64,000 bases of DNA from WRGA01 sp031553395 (GCA_031553395.1 JAVBLR010000012.1:12579-76578), one strand, 5' to 3'. Shown: positions 24,455-33,830, numbered from the stretch's first letter. Notes: a model not told the origin generated them from the letters alone. Numbers and translations are program-made.

Positions 24455-24838
24455 ATGAAAAGGAAGATCGGATTATTAGCAGGATTAATTGTTATTATAA
24501 GCATTTTGATTTATGTTTTTATTCACTATTTTTTTCCTGAATTTTATCCTCAATGGTATTGGATAATTCCATTATTTTATCTTCTTAATGTATGTCTATT
24601 GTATATGCTATTATCAAAAAAGAAAGAAAATCCTTTCTCAATGTATAGACATGTTATAAGTAAGGTGGTGAAATTGCTTGGAGCCATATTGATAATTATT
24701 TTATATCTGATATTTATCAAAACAAATAGTATTAGTTTTGTTTGTATATCTTTTTTCTTTTATATAATGTATACTGTTTTTGAAACAAATATCTTTTTGA
24801 GTCAAAATAAGAAAAATAATGAAAATGCTAAAGAATAA
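24455..24838 (+). CDS. Small four-helix membrane protein between atpC and atpB (AtpI-position protein)
   Basis: 127 residues with four hydrophobic helices (about 5-27, 35-52, 68-89, 92-110) and basic connecting loops. Its position just before atpB is where other bacteria carry atpI, an Fo assembly or Mg2+-linked membrane protein. The sequence itself has no motif that proves homology to AtpI. It overlaps the start of atpB by 20 bases, so it belongs to the operon. Confidence 0.6.
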   Translation: MKRKIGLLAGLIVIISILIYVFIHYFFPEFYPQWYWIIPLFYLLNVCLLYMLLSKKKENPFSMYRHVISKVVKLLGAILIIILYLIFIKTNSISFVCISFFFYIMYTVFETNIFLSQNKKNNENAKE

Positions 24839-25913
24839 AAAAATATCTTTTTGTTTCGGCTTTTTTGTTTTGGCTTTTTTGTTTGTTAATGTCGGACAAA
24901 TAAAAGCAGAAGAAAAAAAGGAATCTTTTAATCCGAAAGAAATTATTTTTGGGCATATTACAGATGCTTATGAGTGGCATATTCTTACAATTGGAGAGCA
25001 TCATGTAACGATTCCTCTCCCGATTATTGTAAAAAGTGCTAACAGAGGTTGGTTTTGCTTTTCTTCATCCCGATTGATGCATGGCCATAATGCTGAATAT
25101 GAAGGTTTCAAAGTATCGGATGGAACAAATTTTCCGGCAGGAAAAGTAATAGAAGTTTTATCTTCCGGCGAAGAAAATAGACCATTGGATTTGTCTTTTA
25201 CAAAAAATGTATGCTCTATTTTCATAGCAAGTATTTTGTTATTGTCTATATTTCTTACATTAGCAAGAAGTTATAAAAAAGAACCGTTGAAATCCAAAAG
25301 AGGCTTCGGTGGAGTATTGGAAATGTTATTCGTATTTGTATATGACGATTTAATAAAACCTTGTGTTGGAAAAGATTACAGAAAATATGCGCCTTATTTG
25401 CTTACTGTATTTTTCTTTATATTTTTGAATAATATACTTGGTTTAATTCCTATTTTTCCGGGAGGAGCTAATGTTACAGGAAATATTGCCATTACACTTG
25501 TTTTAGCAATGTTGACATTTATCATTACAAATGTATCGGGAACAAAAGAATATTGGAAAGAGATATTTTGGCCGGAAGTTCCAACTTGGCTTAAAGTTCC
25601 TGTTCCATTAATGCCGTTAGTTGAAATTATTGGGATATTAACAAAGCCATTTGCCTTGATGATGCGTTTGTTTGCTAATATGTTAGCCGGACACATGGTT
25701 GTATTGGTATTGATGAGTTTAATTTTCATTTTTACTGCAATGATGGGAGAAGCGATAGGCGCTGGAGTTTCTGTTATATCAGTCGCTTTCTCAATATTTA
25801 TGATGTTGATAGACGTTTTGGTATGTTTTATACAAGCATATGTATTTACAATGCTTTCTGCTATCTTTATCGGAATGGCAAGAGTAGAACATCATGTTCA
25901 TGAAACAAAATAA
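24819..25913 (+). CDS. atpB: F1Fo ATP synthase subunit a
   Basis: Stator channel subunit that passes protons to the c-ring. 364 residues, longer than the usual about 270 because of an N-terminal signal-like helix (MKMLKNKKISFCFGFFVLAF) and a periplasmic segment of about 100 residues, a Bacteroidota trait. The essential Arg is in PFALMMRLFANMLAGHM, and the last helix shows FIQAYVFTMLSAIFIGMA. An adjacent start a few residues in (MLKNKK) is also possible. Confidence 0.94.
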   Translation: MKMLKNKKISFCFGFFVLAFLFVNVGQIKAEEKKESFNPKEIIFGHITDAYEWHILTIGEHHVTIPLPIIVKSANRGWFCFSSSRLMHGHNAEYEGFKVSDGTNFPAGKVIEVLSSGEENRPLDLSFTKNVCSIFIASILLLSIFLTLARSYKKEPLKSKRGFGGVLEMLFVFVYDDLIKPCVGKDYRKYAPYLLTVFFFIFLNNILGLIPIFPGGANVTGNIAITLVLAMLTFIITNVSGTKEYWKEIFWPEVPTWLKVPVPLMPLVEIIGILTKPFALMMRLFANMLAGHMVVLVLMSLIFIFTAMMGEAIGAGVSVISVAFSIFMMLIDVLVCFIQAYVFTMLSAIFIGMARVEHHVHETK

Positions 25914-25960
25914 TGTAAGGATAATAAGAAAAACAATTAATTAATTAAAATCAGGATAAT

Positions 25961-26215
25961 ATGTTATTAGCAGTATTATTACAAGCGGCTGCAGGAGCAG
26001 GAGCAGCTAAATTAGGAGCATGTATTGGTGCAGGAATCACAGTATTGGGTGCTGGGTTAGGAATTGGTCGTATTGGAGGACAAGCTATGGAGTCTATGGC
26101 GCGTCAACCTGAAGCTATTGGAGAGTTGCGTAACAACATGATTGTAGCTGCAGCTTTGATTGAAGGAGTTGCGTTCTTTGCTATTATCGTATGCGCACTT
26201 GCCTTTTTCTTATAA
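25961..26215 (+). CDS. atpE: F1Fo ATP synthase subunit c
   Basis: 84-residue hairpin of two membrane helices forming the rotor ring. The polar loop is ESMARQPEAIGELRNNM, and the ion-binding Glu is in ALIEGVAFFAIIV. The residues after this Glu (Gly-Val-Ala) lack the Ser/Thr ligands of known sodium-binding c-rings, so proton coupling is likely. An alanine/glycine-rich N-terminus precedes helix 1. Confidence 0.95.
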   Translation: MLLAVLLQAAAGAGAAKLGACIGAGITVLGAGLGIGRIGGQAMESMARQPEAIGELRNNMIVAAALIEGVAFFAIIVCALAFFL

Positions 26216-26227
26216 AAAATTGAATTT

Positions 26228-26731
26228 ATGGAATTGTTCACCCCCGAAGTCGGACTGATATTTTGGATGCTCATTGCTTTTTTACCGGTATTTTTTATAT
26301 TGGCAAAATTTGCATGGCCTGCCATTATAAAAGGAGTTGAAGAACGTGGACGGTTTATTGATGAGTCAATTAAATCGGCCAAAGAAGCAAATGAAAAGTT
26401 GGCAACGGTTAAAGTCGAAGGTGAAGCAATATTAGCAAAGGCTCGTAACGAACAGATGCAAATGTTGGAAGAAACATCCAAATTACGAAATCGGTTGATC
26501 GAAGAAGCAAAACAAAAAGCTCAGATTGAAGCTGATAAGGTAATGGATGCAACTCGCGTAGCTATTCAGAAAGAAAAAGATAATGCTATGCAGGATATTA
26601 GATCTCAGGTTGCATTACTTTCGGTTGATATTGCGGAAAAAATTCTTCGTCAAAAAATTAATACAACTTCTGAGCAAAAAAATATGGTTGATCGTTTGTT
26701 GGATGAAGTGAATTTAACCGGAAGGAACTAA
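26228..26731 (+). CDS. atpF: F1Fo ATP synthase subunit b
   Basis: 167-residue peripheral stalk protein: one N-terminal membrane helix (about 8-28, IFWMLIAFLPVFFILAKFAW) and then a long charged amphipathic helix to the end (coiled coil about 35-150). It follows atpE by 12 bases and precedes atpH, its binding partner at the top of F1. Confidence 0.94.
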   Translation: MELFTPEVGLIFWMLIAFLPVFFILAKFAWPAIIKGVEERGRFIDESIKSAKEANEKLATVKVEGEAILAKARNEQMQMLEETSKLRNRLIEEAKQKAQIEADKVMDATRVAIQKEKDNAMQDIRSQVALLSVDIAEKILRQKINTTSEQKNMVDRLLDEVNLTGRN

Positions 26732-26763
26732 TCCTAAATTAGGAATATTCAAAAAAAGAAAGA

Positions 26764-27318
26764 ATGGAAACCGGAAAAGTTTCGATGCGGTATGCGAAAG
26801 CACTTTTGCAATATGCTTTGGAAAAGAAGCAGGAGGATTCTTTGTATAAAGAAATGAAGGCTTTGATTGCAAACTTTACTGCCGAACCTGACTTGTTGCG
26901 TGTTATTGATAATCCTACAGTATCAGGAGCAGATAAACGAAAATTGTTGACAACTGCAGCCGGAATAAATACGTGTGATGTTTTTCAATCTTTTCTTCAA
27001 TTGCTATCCAAAAACAGGCGTGAGATTTATGTTTTGAGCATTGCATTGCAGTACCAACGAATGTATCGCGACCATAAAGGGATGGTATTGGGTAAATTGA
27101 TTTCGGCGCAAAAGATTCCTTCTGAAATGATCGATAAATTAAAAAAAATCATAAGTAAAAAAGGAGATACAGAAGTTGATTTCTCAACAACAATAGATTC
27201 TTCGCTTATTGGTGGTTTTATTTTAGATATTGAATCTACTCGGTTAGATGCAAGTATATCAAATCAATTGAGGCTTGTGAAGAAAGAATTGGTTGATGAA
27301 AATAAGCAACTTATTTGA
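26764..27318 (+). CDS. atpH: F1Fo ATP synthase subunit delta
   Basis: 184 residues. The N-terminal six-helix domain opens with VSMRYAKALLQYALEKKQ, the typical start; the C-terminal domain shows TEVDFSTTIDSSLIGGFILDIESTRLDASISNQL, the conserved G-G-x-x-(I/L) and D-x-S segment. It links b to the alpha subunits at the top of F1. Confidence 0.94.
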   Translation: METGKVSMRYAKALLQYALEKKQEDSLYKEMKALIANFTAEPDLLRVIDNPTVSGADKRKLLTTAAGINTCDVFQSFLQLLSKNRREIYVLSIALQYQRMYRDHKGMVLGKLISAQKIPSEMIDKLKKIISKKGDTEVDFSTTIDSSLIGGFILDIESTRLDASISNQLRLVKKELVDENKQLI

Positions 27319-27402
27319 TTGAGTTACTGATACTTTATTTATTGACATATTTGTCATAAAATAAGATATAGTAAATTGTAAAATAGTAAATTACAAAAAA
27401 AT

Positions 27403-28983
27403 ATGCCAGATATTAAAGCAAGCGAAGTTTCGGAAATTCTGAAAATGCAGCTTGAAGGAATTGACACCCGTGTTAAATTTGAAGAAATAGGAACTGTTCT
27501 TCAAGTGAGTGATGGTGTTGCTCATATTTATGGTTTAACAAATGTGGAAGCCGGGGAGTTGCTCGAATTTGACAACGGGGTTATAGCTGTGGCAATGAAC
27601 CTCGAAGAAGATAATGTCGGAGCGGTATTGTTGGGTTCTACTGATTTGATAGAAGAAGGTGATACTGTAAAACGTACTAAACGTATTACTTCCATTATGG
27701 CCGGAGAAGGCTTGTTGGGTAGGGTTATTACTCCATTGGGAGAACCAATTGACGGGCAAGGCGAGATCAAAGGTGAATTGTATGAAATGCCTTTGGAGCG
27801 AAAAGCTCCGGGAGTTATTTTTCGCCAACCGGTAAATGAGCCTTTGCAAACAGGGATTAAATCCATTGATGCAATGATTCCTATCGGCCGTGGACAACGG
27901 GAGTTGATTATTGGTGACCGCCAATCCGGAAAAACAGCAATTGCCATTGATACAATTATTAATCAACGGGATAATTTTTTGGCAGGTAATCCTGTTTATT
28001 GTATTTATGTCGCCATTGGACAAAAAGGTTCGACTATTGCCAATATTGTAAATACATTGCAGGAAAAAGGAGCGTTGGATTATACCATTATCGTTTCGGC
28101 TACAGCATCTGATCCTGCTGCAATGCAATTTTATGCACCTTTTGCCGGTGCTGCAATAGGTGAATATTTTCGCGATACAGGCCGTCATGCTTTGGTTGTT
28201 TATGATGACTTATCTAAACAAGCTGTAGCCTATCGTGAACTTTCGTTGATATTACGCCGTCCTTCTGGTCGTGAAGCATATCCGGGCGATATTTTTTACC
28301 TCCATTCACGTTTATTGGAAAGAGCTGCTAAAATTATTAATAATCAGAATGTAATGGAGCAAATGAATGATTTGCCCGATAGTATTCGTCCAATGATAAA
28401 ATGTGGAGGCTCGTTAACTGCACTTCCAATTATTGAAACACAAGCAGGAGACGTTTCTGCGTATATTCCGACGAATGTTATTTCAATTACAGATGGACAG
28501 ATTTTCCTTGAAACGAATTTGTTTAATGCGGGTATTCGTCCAGCAATTAACGTAGGTATTTCTGTTTCCCGTGTAGGAGGAAATGCGCAGGTAAAAGCCA
28601 TGAAAAAGGTTGCCGGAACATTAAAAATGGATCAGGCTCAATATCGTGAATTGGAAGCTTTTACCAAGTTCGGAGGTGATATGGACGCTGTTACCAAAAT
28701 GACATTGGATAAAGGAAAAAAGAATTCTGAATTATTGATTCAACCACAATATCATCCGATGCCTGTTGAAAAACAGATTGCTATCATCTATTGCGGAACG
28801 CAAGGATTACTTATAAATGTTCCAACCGAAAAAGTGCGTGATTTTGAAAAAGCATTTCTGGATATTATCCAACTGAAATATCAGAAAGAAGTTCTTGATA
28901 AATTAAAATCAGGAATTTTGGATGATGAGGTTGCTGAATTAATTAAACAGACTGCACAAGAAGTAGCAAAAGACTTTAAATAA
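27403..28983 (+). CDS. atpA: F1Fo ATP synthase subunit alpha
   Basis: 526 residues, regulatory nucleotide-binding subunit of F1. Walker A GDRQSGKTAIA near 171-181, Walker B LVVYDDLSKQAVAYREL, the arginine finger in SVSRVGGNAQ, and RPSGREAYPGDIFYLHSRLLERAA. The N-terminal helix EVSEILKMQLEG binds delta. An 84-base gap precedes it and an 87-base repeat-filled gap follows. Confidence 0.97.
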   Translation: MPDIKASEVSEILKMQLEGIDTRVKFEEIGTVLQVSDGVAHIYGLTNVEAGELLEFDNGVIAVAMNLEEDNVGAVLLGSTDLIEEGDTVKRTKRITSIMAGEGLLGRVITPLGEPIDGQGEIKGELYEMPLERKAPGVIFRQPVNEPLQTGIKSIDAMIPIGRGQRELIIGDRQSGKTAIAIDTIINQRDNFLAGNPVYCIYVAIGQKGSTIANIVNTLQEKGALDYTIIVSATASDPAAMQFYAPFAGAAIGEYFRDTGRHALVVYDDLSKQAVAYRELSLILRRPSGREAYPGDIFYLHSRLLERAAKIINNQNVMEQMNDLPDSIRPMIKCGGSLTALPIIETQAGDVSAYIPTNVISITDGQIFLETNLFNAGIRPAINVGISVSRVGGNAQVKAMKKVAGTLKMDQAQYRELEAFTKFGGDMDAVTKMTLDKGKKNSELLIQPQYHPMPVEKQIAIIYCGTQGLLINVPTEKVRDFEKAFLDIIQLKYQKEVLDKLKSGILDDEVAELIKQTAQEVAKDFK

Positions 28984-29070
28984 TTAACAATTAATGATTA
29001 GCAATTAATAGTTGTGGGACTTGAAGTTACTGTAACTGTTAATTGTTAATTGTCAATTATCAATTGAATT
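28984..29070. repeat. Intergenic hairpin of AATTGTTAATTG words
   Basis: Left arm 28983-29013 (AATTAACAATTAATGATTAG and on), right arm 29035-29070 (AACTGTTAATTGTTAATTGT and on). It starts right after the atpA stop (28981-28983) and runs up to the atpG ATG at 29071, filling the gap completely inside an essential operon. Confidence 0.88.
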
Positions 29071-29943
29071 ATGGCTTCACTTAAGGAAGTAAAAGGAAGA
29101 ATAGCTTCGGTAAAATCTACCCAGAAGATTACCAGTGCAATGAAAATGGTTGCATCGGCTAAACTAAGGAAAGCTCAGGGACAAATAGAGAAATTCAGAC
29201 CATATCAGAAACGTTTGAATGAAATATTGAATGATTTTCTGGCTTCTGAAACTGAATTCACATCTCCCTTTACCGAAATGAGGGAAGTAAAATCAGTGGC
29301 AATTGTTATTTTTTCCTCTAATTCAAGTTTATGCGGCGCTTTCAATGCGAATATAATTAAGTTGTTTGAAAAAGAATTATCCGCTTATCAACACTTACCT
29401 AAGGAAAATGTGTTTATCTACCCTATTGGGAAAAAGATCTATGATGCTATTGTAAAAATGGATTTGCATCCTGAGGGTGAATATGCAACATTGGTTGATA
29501 AACCTAATTTTGAAGATGCAAAGGCCATAATGGATAAATTAATGGCTGATTTTTTGGAAAAAAAGGTCGATAGGGTAAAATTAGTTTATAATCATTTTAA
29601 ATCTACTGCTACTCAGCAACTTATTTGTGAGCAAGTTTTACCTATTGTTTTCTTCAGTCCAAAAAAAGATACAGTCAAACTTGCTACTGATTATATTGTA
29701 GAACCTGATAAGCCTAGTGTTATTAATGCTCTGTTACCAAAATCTTTACGGAGTAAAATCTATGCTTCCTTATTAGATTCTGTTGCAGCAGAACATGCGG
29801 CTCGTACTGTTGCCATGCAAATTGCTACGGACAATGCTTCCGATTTATTGGACGAACTTACTATTCAATATAATAAAACCCGCCAACAAACAATTACCAG
29901 CGAATTATTGGATATTATCGGAGGTTCTGAAGCTTTGAAATAA
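29071..29943 (+). CDS. atpG: F1Fo ATP synthase subunit gamma
   Basis: 290 residues, rotor shaft. The N-terminal helix holds the family signature KITSAMKMVASAKLRKAQ; the C-terminal helix has MQIATDNASDLLDELTIQYNKTRQQTITSELLDIIGGSEAL, the gamma-family ending. Last gene of the operon. The ATG is set by MASLKEVKGRIASV, the usual start. Confidence 0.96.
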   Translation: MASLKEVKGRIASVKSTQKITSAMKMVASAKLRKAQGQIEKFRPYQKRLNEILNDFLASETEFTSPFTEMREVKSVAIVIFSSNSSLCGAFNANIIKLFEKELSAYQHLPKENVFIYPIGKKIYDAIVKMDLHPEGEYATLVDKPNFEDAKAIMDKLMADFLEKKVDRVKLVYNHFKSTATQQLICEQVLPIVFFSPKKDTVKLATDYIVEPDKPSVINALLPKSLRSKIYASLLDSVAAEHAARTVAMQIATDNASDLLDELTIQYNKTRQQTITSELLDIIGGSEALK

Positions 29944-29945
29944 AG

Positions 29946-30036
29946 AAAAGTAAAAAAATAATATTAAAAAGTACAGAATATAAAGAGTTTACAACTACTA
30001 CTTGTTACTTTTTACCTCTTACCTTTTACTTTTATT
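29946..30036. repeat. Intergenic hairpin of TTACTTTTTAC words
   Basis: Left arm begins AAAAGTAAAAAAATAATATT (29946) and continues to AAAAAGTACAG; right arm 30002-30036 reads TTACTTTTTACCTCTTACC and on. It lies downstream of atpG and upstream of the tRNA promoter. It is weaker and more decayed than the others. Confidence 0.7.
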
Positions 30037-30067
30037 GAAATATTTTGCGAAAAAATGCAGAGAACTG

Positions 30068-30098
30068 TTGCTAATTCAAAATATAGTCTCTATATTTG
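30068..30098 (+). promoter_or_regulatory. Promoter of tRNA-Glu
   Basis: TATATTTG at 30091-30098 (TAnnTTTG) with TTG at 30068-30070, 20 bases upstream. Expected start near 30105, about 26 bases before the tRNA. Confidence 0.75.
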
Positions 30099-30130
30099 CA
30101 CCCGCAAAACAGAAAGGTATCTTTCTAAAT

Positions 30131-30202
30131 GGCCCATTCGTCTATCGGTTAGGACGCAAGATTTTCATTCTTGAAAGAGGGGTTCGACTCCCCTATGGGC
30201 TA
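30131..30202 (+). tRNA. tRNA-Glu (anticodon TTC)
   Basis: 72-base cloverleaf: acceptor GGCCCAT / ATGGGCT with a G-U first pair, D-arm around TCGGTTAGGA, anticodon stem CAAGA/TCTTG with loop TTTTCAT (anticodon TTC), T-arm GAGGGGTTCGACTCCCC, discriminator A. CCA is not encoded. It reads GAA/GAG and is a substrate of MnmA. Its promoter is just upstream and rpsT starts 42 bases downstream. Confidence 0.96.
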
Positions 30203-30243
30203 CTATTTAATAATATTTGAATTTAATAAAGGGATTAGTCGAA

Positions 30244-30498
30244 ATGGCAAATCATCAATCATCAGTAAAAAGAATACGTCAATCTTCAACAAAGAGATTG
30301 CACAATAGGTATTATGCTAAAACAGCAAGGAACGCTGTTCGTAAATTGCGTGCAACATCAGATAAAACTGAAGCTTCTGCTTTATTGCCGAAAATCAGTT
30401 CTATGTTGGATAAATTAGCAAAGAAAAATATTATACATAAAAACAAAGCTTCGAACTTAAAATCGAAATTGGCTCTTCATATAAATAAATGCCAATAA
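30244..30498 (+). CDS. rpsT: 30S ribosomal protein S20
   Basis: 84 residues, helical and very basic, starting MANHQSSVKRIRQS, the S20 N-terminus, with MLDKLAKKNIIHKNKASNLKSKLA at the C-terminus. The upstream in-frame Met at 30217 is too close to the tRNA and adds nine non-family residues, so 30244 is chosen. Probably expressed with or by read-through from the tRNA promoter. Confidence 0.95.
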   Translation: MANHQSSVKRIRQSSTKRLHNRYYAKTARNAVRKLRATSDKTEASALLPKISSMLDKLAKKNIIHKNKASNLKSKLALHINKCQ

Positions 30499-30528
30499 TC
30501 CTTTAGATTGAAGTTTTAGAGATATTAG

Positions 30529-30565
30529 AAGGCCGGATATTAATTTATTCGGCTTTTGTTTCTTA
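30529..30565 (+). terminator. Possible terminator after rpsT
   Basis: AAGGCCG at 30529 pairs with CGGCTT at 30550, with an additional ATA/TAT pairing inside the loop, followed by TTGTTTCTT. Moderate stem and a U-rich tail. Confidence 0.5.
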
Positions 30566-30609
30566 TAGCTATAATAAATATAATTTGAACATCAATAATA
30601 GCTTTAGCC

Positions 30610-32298
30610 ATGTCAGACGATAAAAAGATTATTTTTTCAATGGTGGGGGTAAGTAAAACTTTTCCTCCTCATAAACAAGTTCTGAAAGATATTTATCTTT
30701 CTTTTTTCTATGGTGCAAAGATTGGGATTATAGGGTTGAACGGTTCCGGAAAATCAACGTTGCTTAAGATTATTGCAGGAATTGAAAAATCATATCAAGG
30801 AGAGGTCGTATTTTCTCCCGGATATTCAGTTGGATATTTGGAACAAGAACCGCAATTAGATGATACAAAGACTGTCAAGGAAATTGTGCAGGAAGGTGTT
30901 CAAAACATCATTGATATTCTCAAAGAATACGAAGACGTAAATCTTAAATTCGGAGATCCTGATGTGTTGGAAGATCCTGATAAAATGGATGCATTGATTA
31001 ATCGTCAAGCAGAATTGCAGGATAAAATCGATGCTACTGATGCATGGAATCTGGATAATAAACTGGAACGAGCTATGGATGCCTTACGTTGTCCGCCGGA
31101 AGATCAATTAATAAAGCATCTTTCAGGAGGGGAACGTCGCCGTGTTGCTCTTTGCCGTTTATTGTTGCAACAGCCTGATATTTTGTTGCTTGATGAGCCT
31201 ACGAACCATTTGGATGCTGAATCTATTGATTGGTTGGAGCAACATTTGAATCAATATCCGGGAACAGTTATTGCGATTACGCACGACCGTTACTTCTTAG
31301 ACCATGTTGCCGGTTGGATTCTTGAATTAGACCGTGGTGAAGGAATTCCCTGGAAAGGAAATTACACCTCTTGGTTAGAGCAAAAAACGAAGCGGATGGA
31401 ACAAGAGGAAAAGCAGGTAAGTAAACGCAGGAAAACATTGGAGCGGGAATTGGATTGGGTAAGGATGGCACCTAAAGCTCGTCAGGCTAAAGGAAAAGCC
31501 CGATTAAATTCTTACGATAAATTATTGAACGAAGATCAAAAAGAAAGAGAAGAAAAATTAGAAATATTTATTCCAAATGGTCCGCGCTTAGGAAATAAGG
31601 TAATTGAATCAATCGGCGTATCCAAAGCATTTGGCGATAAATTATTGTTTGATGATCTTAACTTCATGCTTCCTCCGAATGGCATTGTAGGAATTATAGG
31701 TCCGAATGGAGCCGGAAAAACTACATTATTCCGATTGATTATGGAATTGGAAAAGGTAGATAAAGGAACTTTTGAGGTTGGAGAAACGGTAAAAATCGGG
31801 TATGTTGACCAATCACATGCTTCTATTGATCCGCAGAAAACGGTTTATCAGGTTGTTTCGGGAGAGGCTGAATTTATCAAAGTTGCAGGCCGTGAAATTA
31901 ATGCAAGGGCTTATTTGTCTCGTTTTAATTTTACCGGAGCCGATCAGGAAAAACTATGCGGAGTTCTTTCCGGAGGGGAAAGAAATCGATTACATTTGGC
32001 TTTGACATTAAAAGAGGAAGCCAATGTTTTACTCCTTGATGAGCCGACCAATGATATCGACGTAAATACACTTCGGGCATTGGAAGAAGGACTGGATAAT
32101 TTTGCCGGTTGTGCTGTTGTTATCTCTCACGACCGTTGGTTTTTAGATCGTATTTGTACACATATCCTTGCATTTGAAGGTGATTCTGAAGTGTTTTTCT
32201 TTGAGGGTTCTTATTCTGATTATGAAGAGAACAAGAAAAAACGCTTGGGAAATGTTGAGCCTAAAAGAGTAAGATATAGAAAATTAATAGCAGATTAA
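30610..32298 (+). CDS. ettA: Energy-dependent translational throttle protein EttA (ABC-F ATPase)
   Basis: 562 residues with two ABC ATPase domains. Domain 1: Walker A GLNGSGKST near 45-53 and LSGGERRR before LLLDEPTNHLD. The interdomain P-site tRNA-interaction linker is highly charged (about 245-300, QKTKRMEQEEKQVSKRR). Domain 2: GPNGAGKTT, LSGGERNRLHLA and LLLDEPTNDID. The EttA subgroup fits from length, the N-terminus IIFSMVGVSKTFPPHKQVLKD and the short C-terminus. It binds ribosomes and gates entry into elongation according to ADP/ATP ratio in E. coli. Confidence 0.93.
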   Translation: MSDDKKIIFSMVGVSKTFPPHKQVLKDIYLSFFYGAKIGIIGLNGSGKSTLLKIIAGIEKSYQGEVVFSPGYSVGYLEQEPQLDDTKTVKEIVQEGVQNIIDILKEYEDVNLKFGDPDVLEDPDKMDALINRQAELQDKIDATDAWNLDNKLERAMDALRCPPEDQLIKHLSGGERRRVALCRLLLQQPDILLLDEPTNHLDAESIDWLEQHLNQYPGTVIAITHDRYFLDHVAGWILELDRGEGIPWKGNYTSWLEQKTKRMEQEEKQVSKRRKTLERELDWVRMAPKARQAKGKARLNSYDKLLNEDQKEREEKLEIFIPNGPRLGNKVIESIGVSKAFGDKLLFDDLNFMLPPNGIVGIIGPNGAGKTTLFRLIMELEKVDKGTFEVGETVKIGYVDQSHASIDPQKTVYQVVSGEAEFIKVAGREINARAYLSRFNFTGADQEKLCGVLSGGERNRLHLALTLKEEANVLLLDEPTNDIDVNTLRALEEGLDNFAGCAVVISHDRWFLDRICTHILAFEGDSEVFFFEGSYSDYEENKKKRLGNVEPKRVRYRKLIAD

Positions 32299-32340
32299 TT
32301 ATTGAAATATATTTGAAGATTTTTTCTTCATAAGTAAAAA

Positions 32341-32380
32341 GGTAATAATGCCAAAACCATTTGGCATTATTACCTTTTTT
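32341..32380. terminator. Bidirectional terminator between ettA and rpoN
   Basis: Perfect 15-bp stem GGTAATAATGCCAAA / TTTGGCATTATTACC with a 4-base loop, followed by TTTTTT on the plus strand and preceded by a run of A (T on the minus strand). It sits between the two convergent stops. Confidence 0.92.
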
Positions 32381-32385
32381 ATGGA

Positions 32386-33807
32386 TTATAATTCTTTCCT
32401 AAGCCGAGCAACCGGGATATTTAATTGTTCCCGGTATTTAGTTACTGTTCGCCGTGCAATTATATAACCTTTTTCGTTCAAAATTTCGGTTAACTTATCA
32501 TCGGCTAATGGTTTCTGTTTATCTTCATTTTGAATGCATTCCGATAAAATCTTTTTTATTTCCCGTGAAGAAATTTCTTCTCCATCCTCTGTTTGCATTG
32601 ATTCTGAGAAAAAATATTTCAACGGAAAAATTCCAAAATTTGTTTGTACATACTTACTATTGCTTACCCGGGATATTGTAGAAATATCATATCCTGTTCT
32701 TTCAGAGATATCTTTCAGTATCATTGGTTTTAAAGACGATTCATCTCCATCTTTAAAGAAATCTTCCTGATAATTGACAATAGCATTCATTACCGACAAA
32801 AGTGTTGTTTGCCGTTGTTTTAATGCATCAATAAACCATTTGGCCGAATCTAATTTTTGCTTGACAAAGAGTACGGCATCCTTTCTTTCCCGCGTTTGGT
32901 TTTCTTTATTTGAAGAATAATCTTGAATTAAAGCCGAGAATTCAGGATTGATTTTTAATTCGGGAACATTGCGACCATTTAAACTTACAAACAATTCCCC
33001 ATCATTTTGCTCTACAATAAAATCCGGAATAATAACTTCTCTACGGTTTTCCAATGGTGTGCTGAATGCATTCCCTGGTTTAGGATTAAGCATTGTTATT
33101 TCATGGATTACAGCTTTAAGCTCATCTTCATTCAGGTTAAGTTCTTTGGCAATTTTTTCGTAATGTTTGTGGGCAAATTCATCAAAATAGTTTTCTATTA
33201 TTTTAATGGCAGATGTTATTTCAGGCGTTTCCTCTTTCTTTTTAAGTTGTATAAGTAAGCATTCCTGCAATGATGTGGCTCCTACACCTATTGGCTCAAA
33301 ATCCTGAATTACTTTCAAAATATCCTCTAATTCCGACTCGGAAACATCAATATTTACCTGAAAAATCAAATCATCGGAAATAGAATGTAAATCGCGGCGA
33401 AGGTATCCCTCGTCATCAATATTTCCAATGATGTATTCTGCGATAGTATGTTGTTTATCAGATAAATTGCGAAGTCCAAGCTGCTCTATCAACGATTCAT
33501 GAAATGACATTCCTGCAGAAAAAGGTATATCTTCTTTTTTTTCTCCGGACTGATTATTGGATTCTAATTTGTAAGGAGGAATATCATCTTCATTGCTATA
33601 ATCTCCCAATGATAGATCAATATCCGTTTCATCAGCATTTTCCGTATCCATCGATTCTTCCGAAATCTCAAGTGCCGGATTTTCCTCAATCTCCTGTTTT
33701 ACACGCTCTTCAAGTTCCAAAGTTGTCGATTCCAACAATTTGATAATTTGTATTTGTTGTGGCGATAATTTTTGTTGTAATTTTTGTTGTAAACTTAATC
33801 TTTGCAT
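32386..33807 (-). CDS. rpoN: RNA polymerase sigma-54 factor
   Basis: 473 residues. Region I, QKLQQKLSPQQIQIIKLLESTTLELEERV, is the glutamine/leucine-rich activator-interaction segment; an acidic region II follows (about 50-95). The core-binding region III holds FEPIGVGATSLQECLLIQL, and the C-terminal RpoN box is ARRTVTKYREQL (family ARRTVAKYRE), which reads the -24 element. It needs AAA+ enhancer-binding activators, none of which is in this window. Confidence 0.95.
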   Translation of the reverse strand: MQRLSLQQKLQQKLSPQQIQIIKLLESTTLELEERVKQEIEENPALEISEESMDTENADETDIDLSLGDYSNEDDIPPYKLESNNQSGEKKEDIPFSAGMSFHESLIEQLGLRNLSDKQHTIAEYIIGNIDDEGYLRRDLHSISDDLIFQVNIDVSESELEDILKVIQDFEPIGVGATSLQECLLIQLKKKEETPEITSAIKIIENYFDEFAHKHYEKIAKELNLNEDELKAVIHEITMLNPKPGNAFSTPLENRREVIIPDFIVEQNDGELFVSLNGRNVPELKINPEFSALIQDYSSNKENQTRERKDAVLFVKQKLDSAKWFIDALKQRQTTLLSVMNAIVNYQEDFFKDGDESSLKPMILKDISERTGYDISTISRVSNSKYVQTNFGIFPLKYFFSESMQTEDGEEISSREIKKILSECIQNEDKQKPLADDKLTEILNEKGYIIARRTVTKYREQLNIPVARLRKEL

Positions 33808-33830
33808 AAAAGAGAATATTTATAAAAAGA

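Noticed and set aside
27535..28188. Long minus-strand frame (217 codons) inside atpA
   Set aside because: Shadow of atpA; no promoter, no family, and atpA is complete and essential.
30002..30220. Plus-strand open frame of 72 codons across the tRNA-Glu region
   Set aside because: It runs through the tRNA gene, its promoter and the repeat; the peptide resembles no protein. The tRNA explains the conservation here.
30217..30243. Upstream start for rpsT
   Set aside because: Adds nine residues not found in S20 proteins and would put the start only 14 bases after the tRNA.
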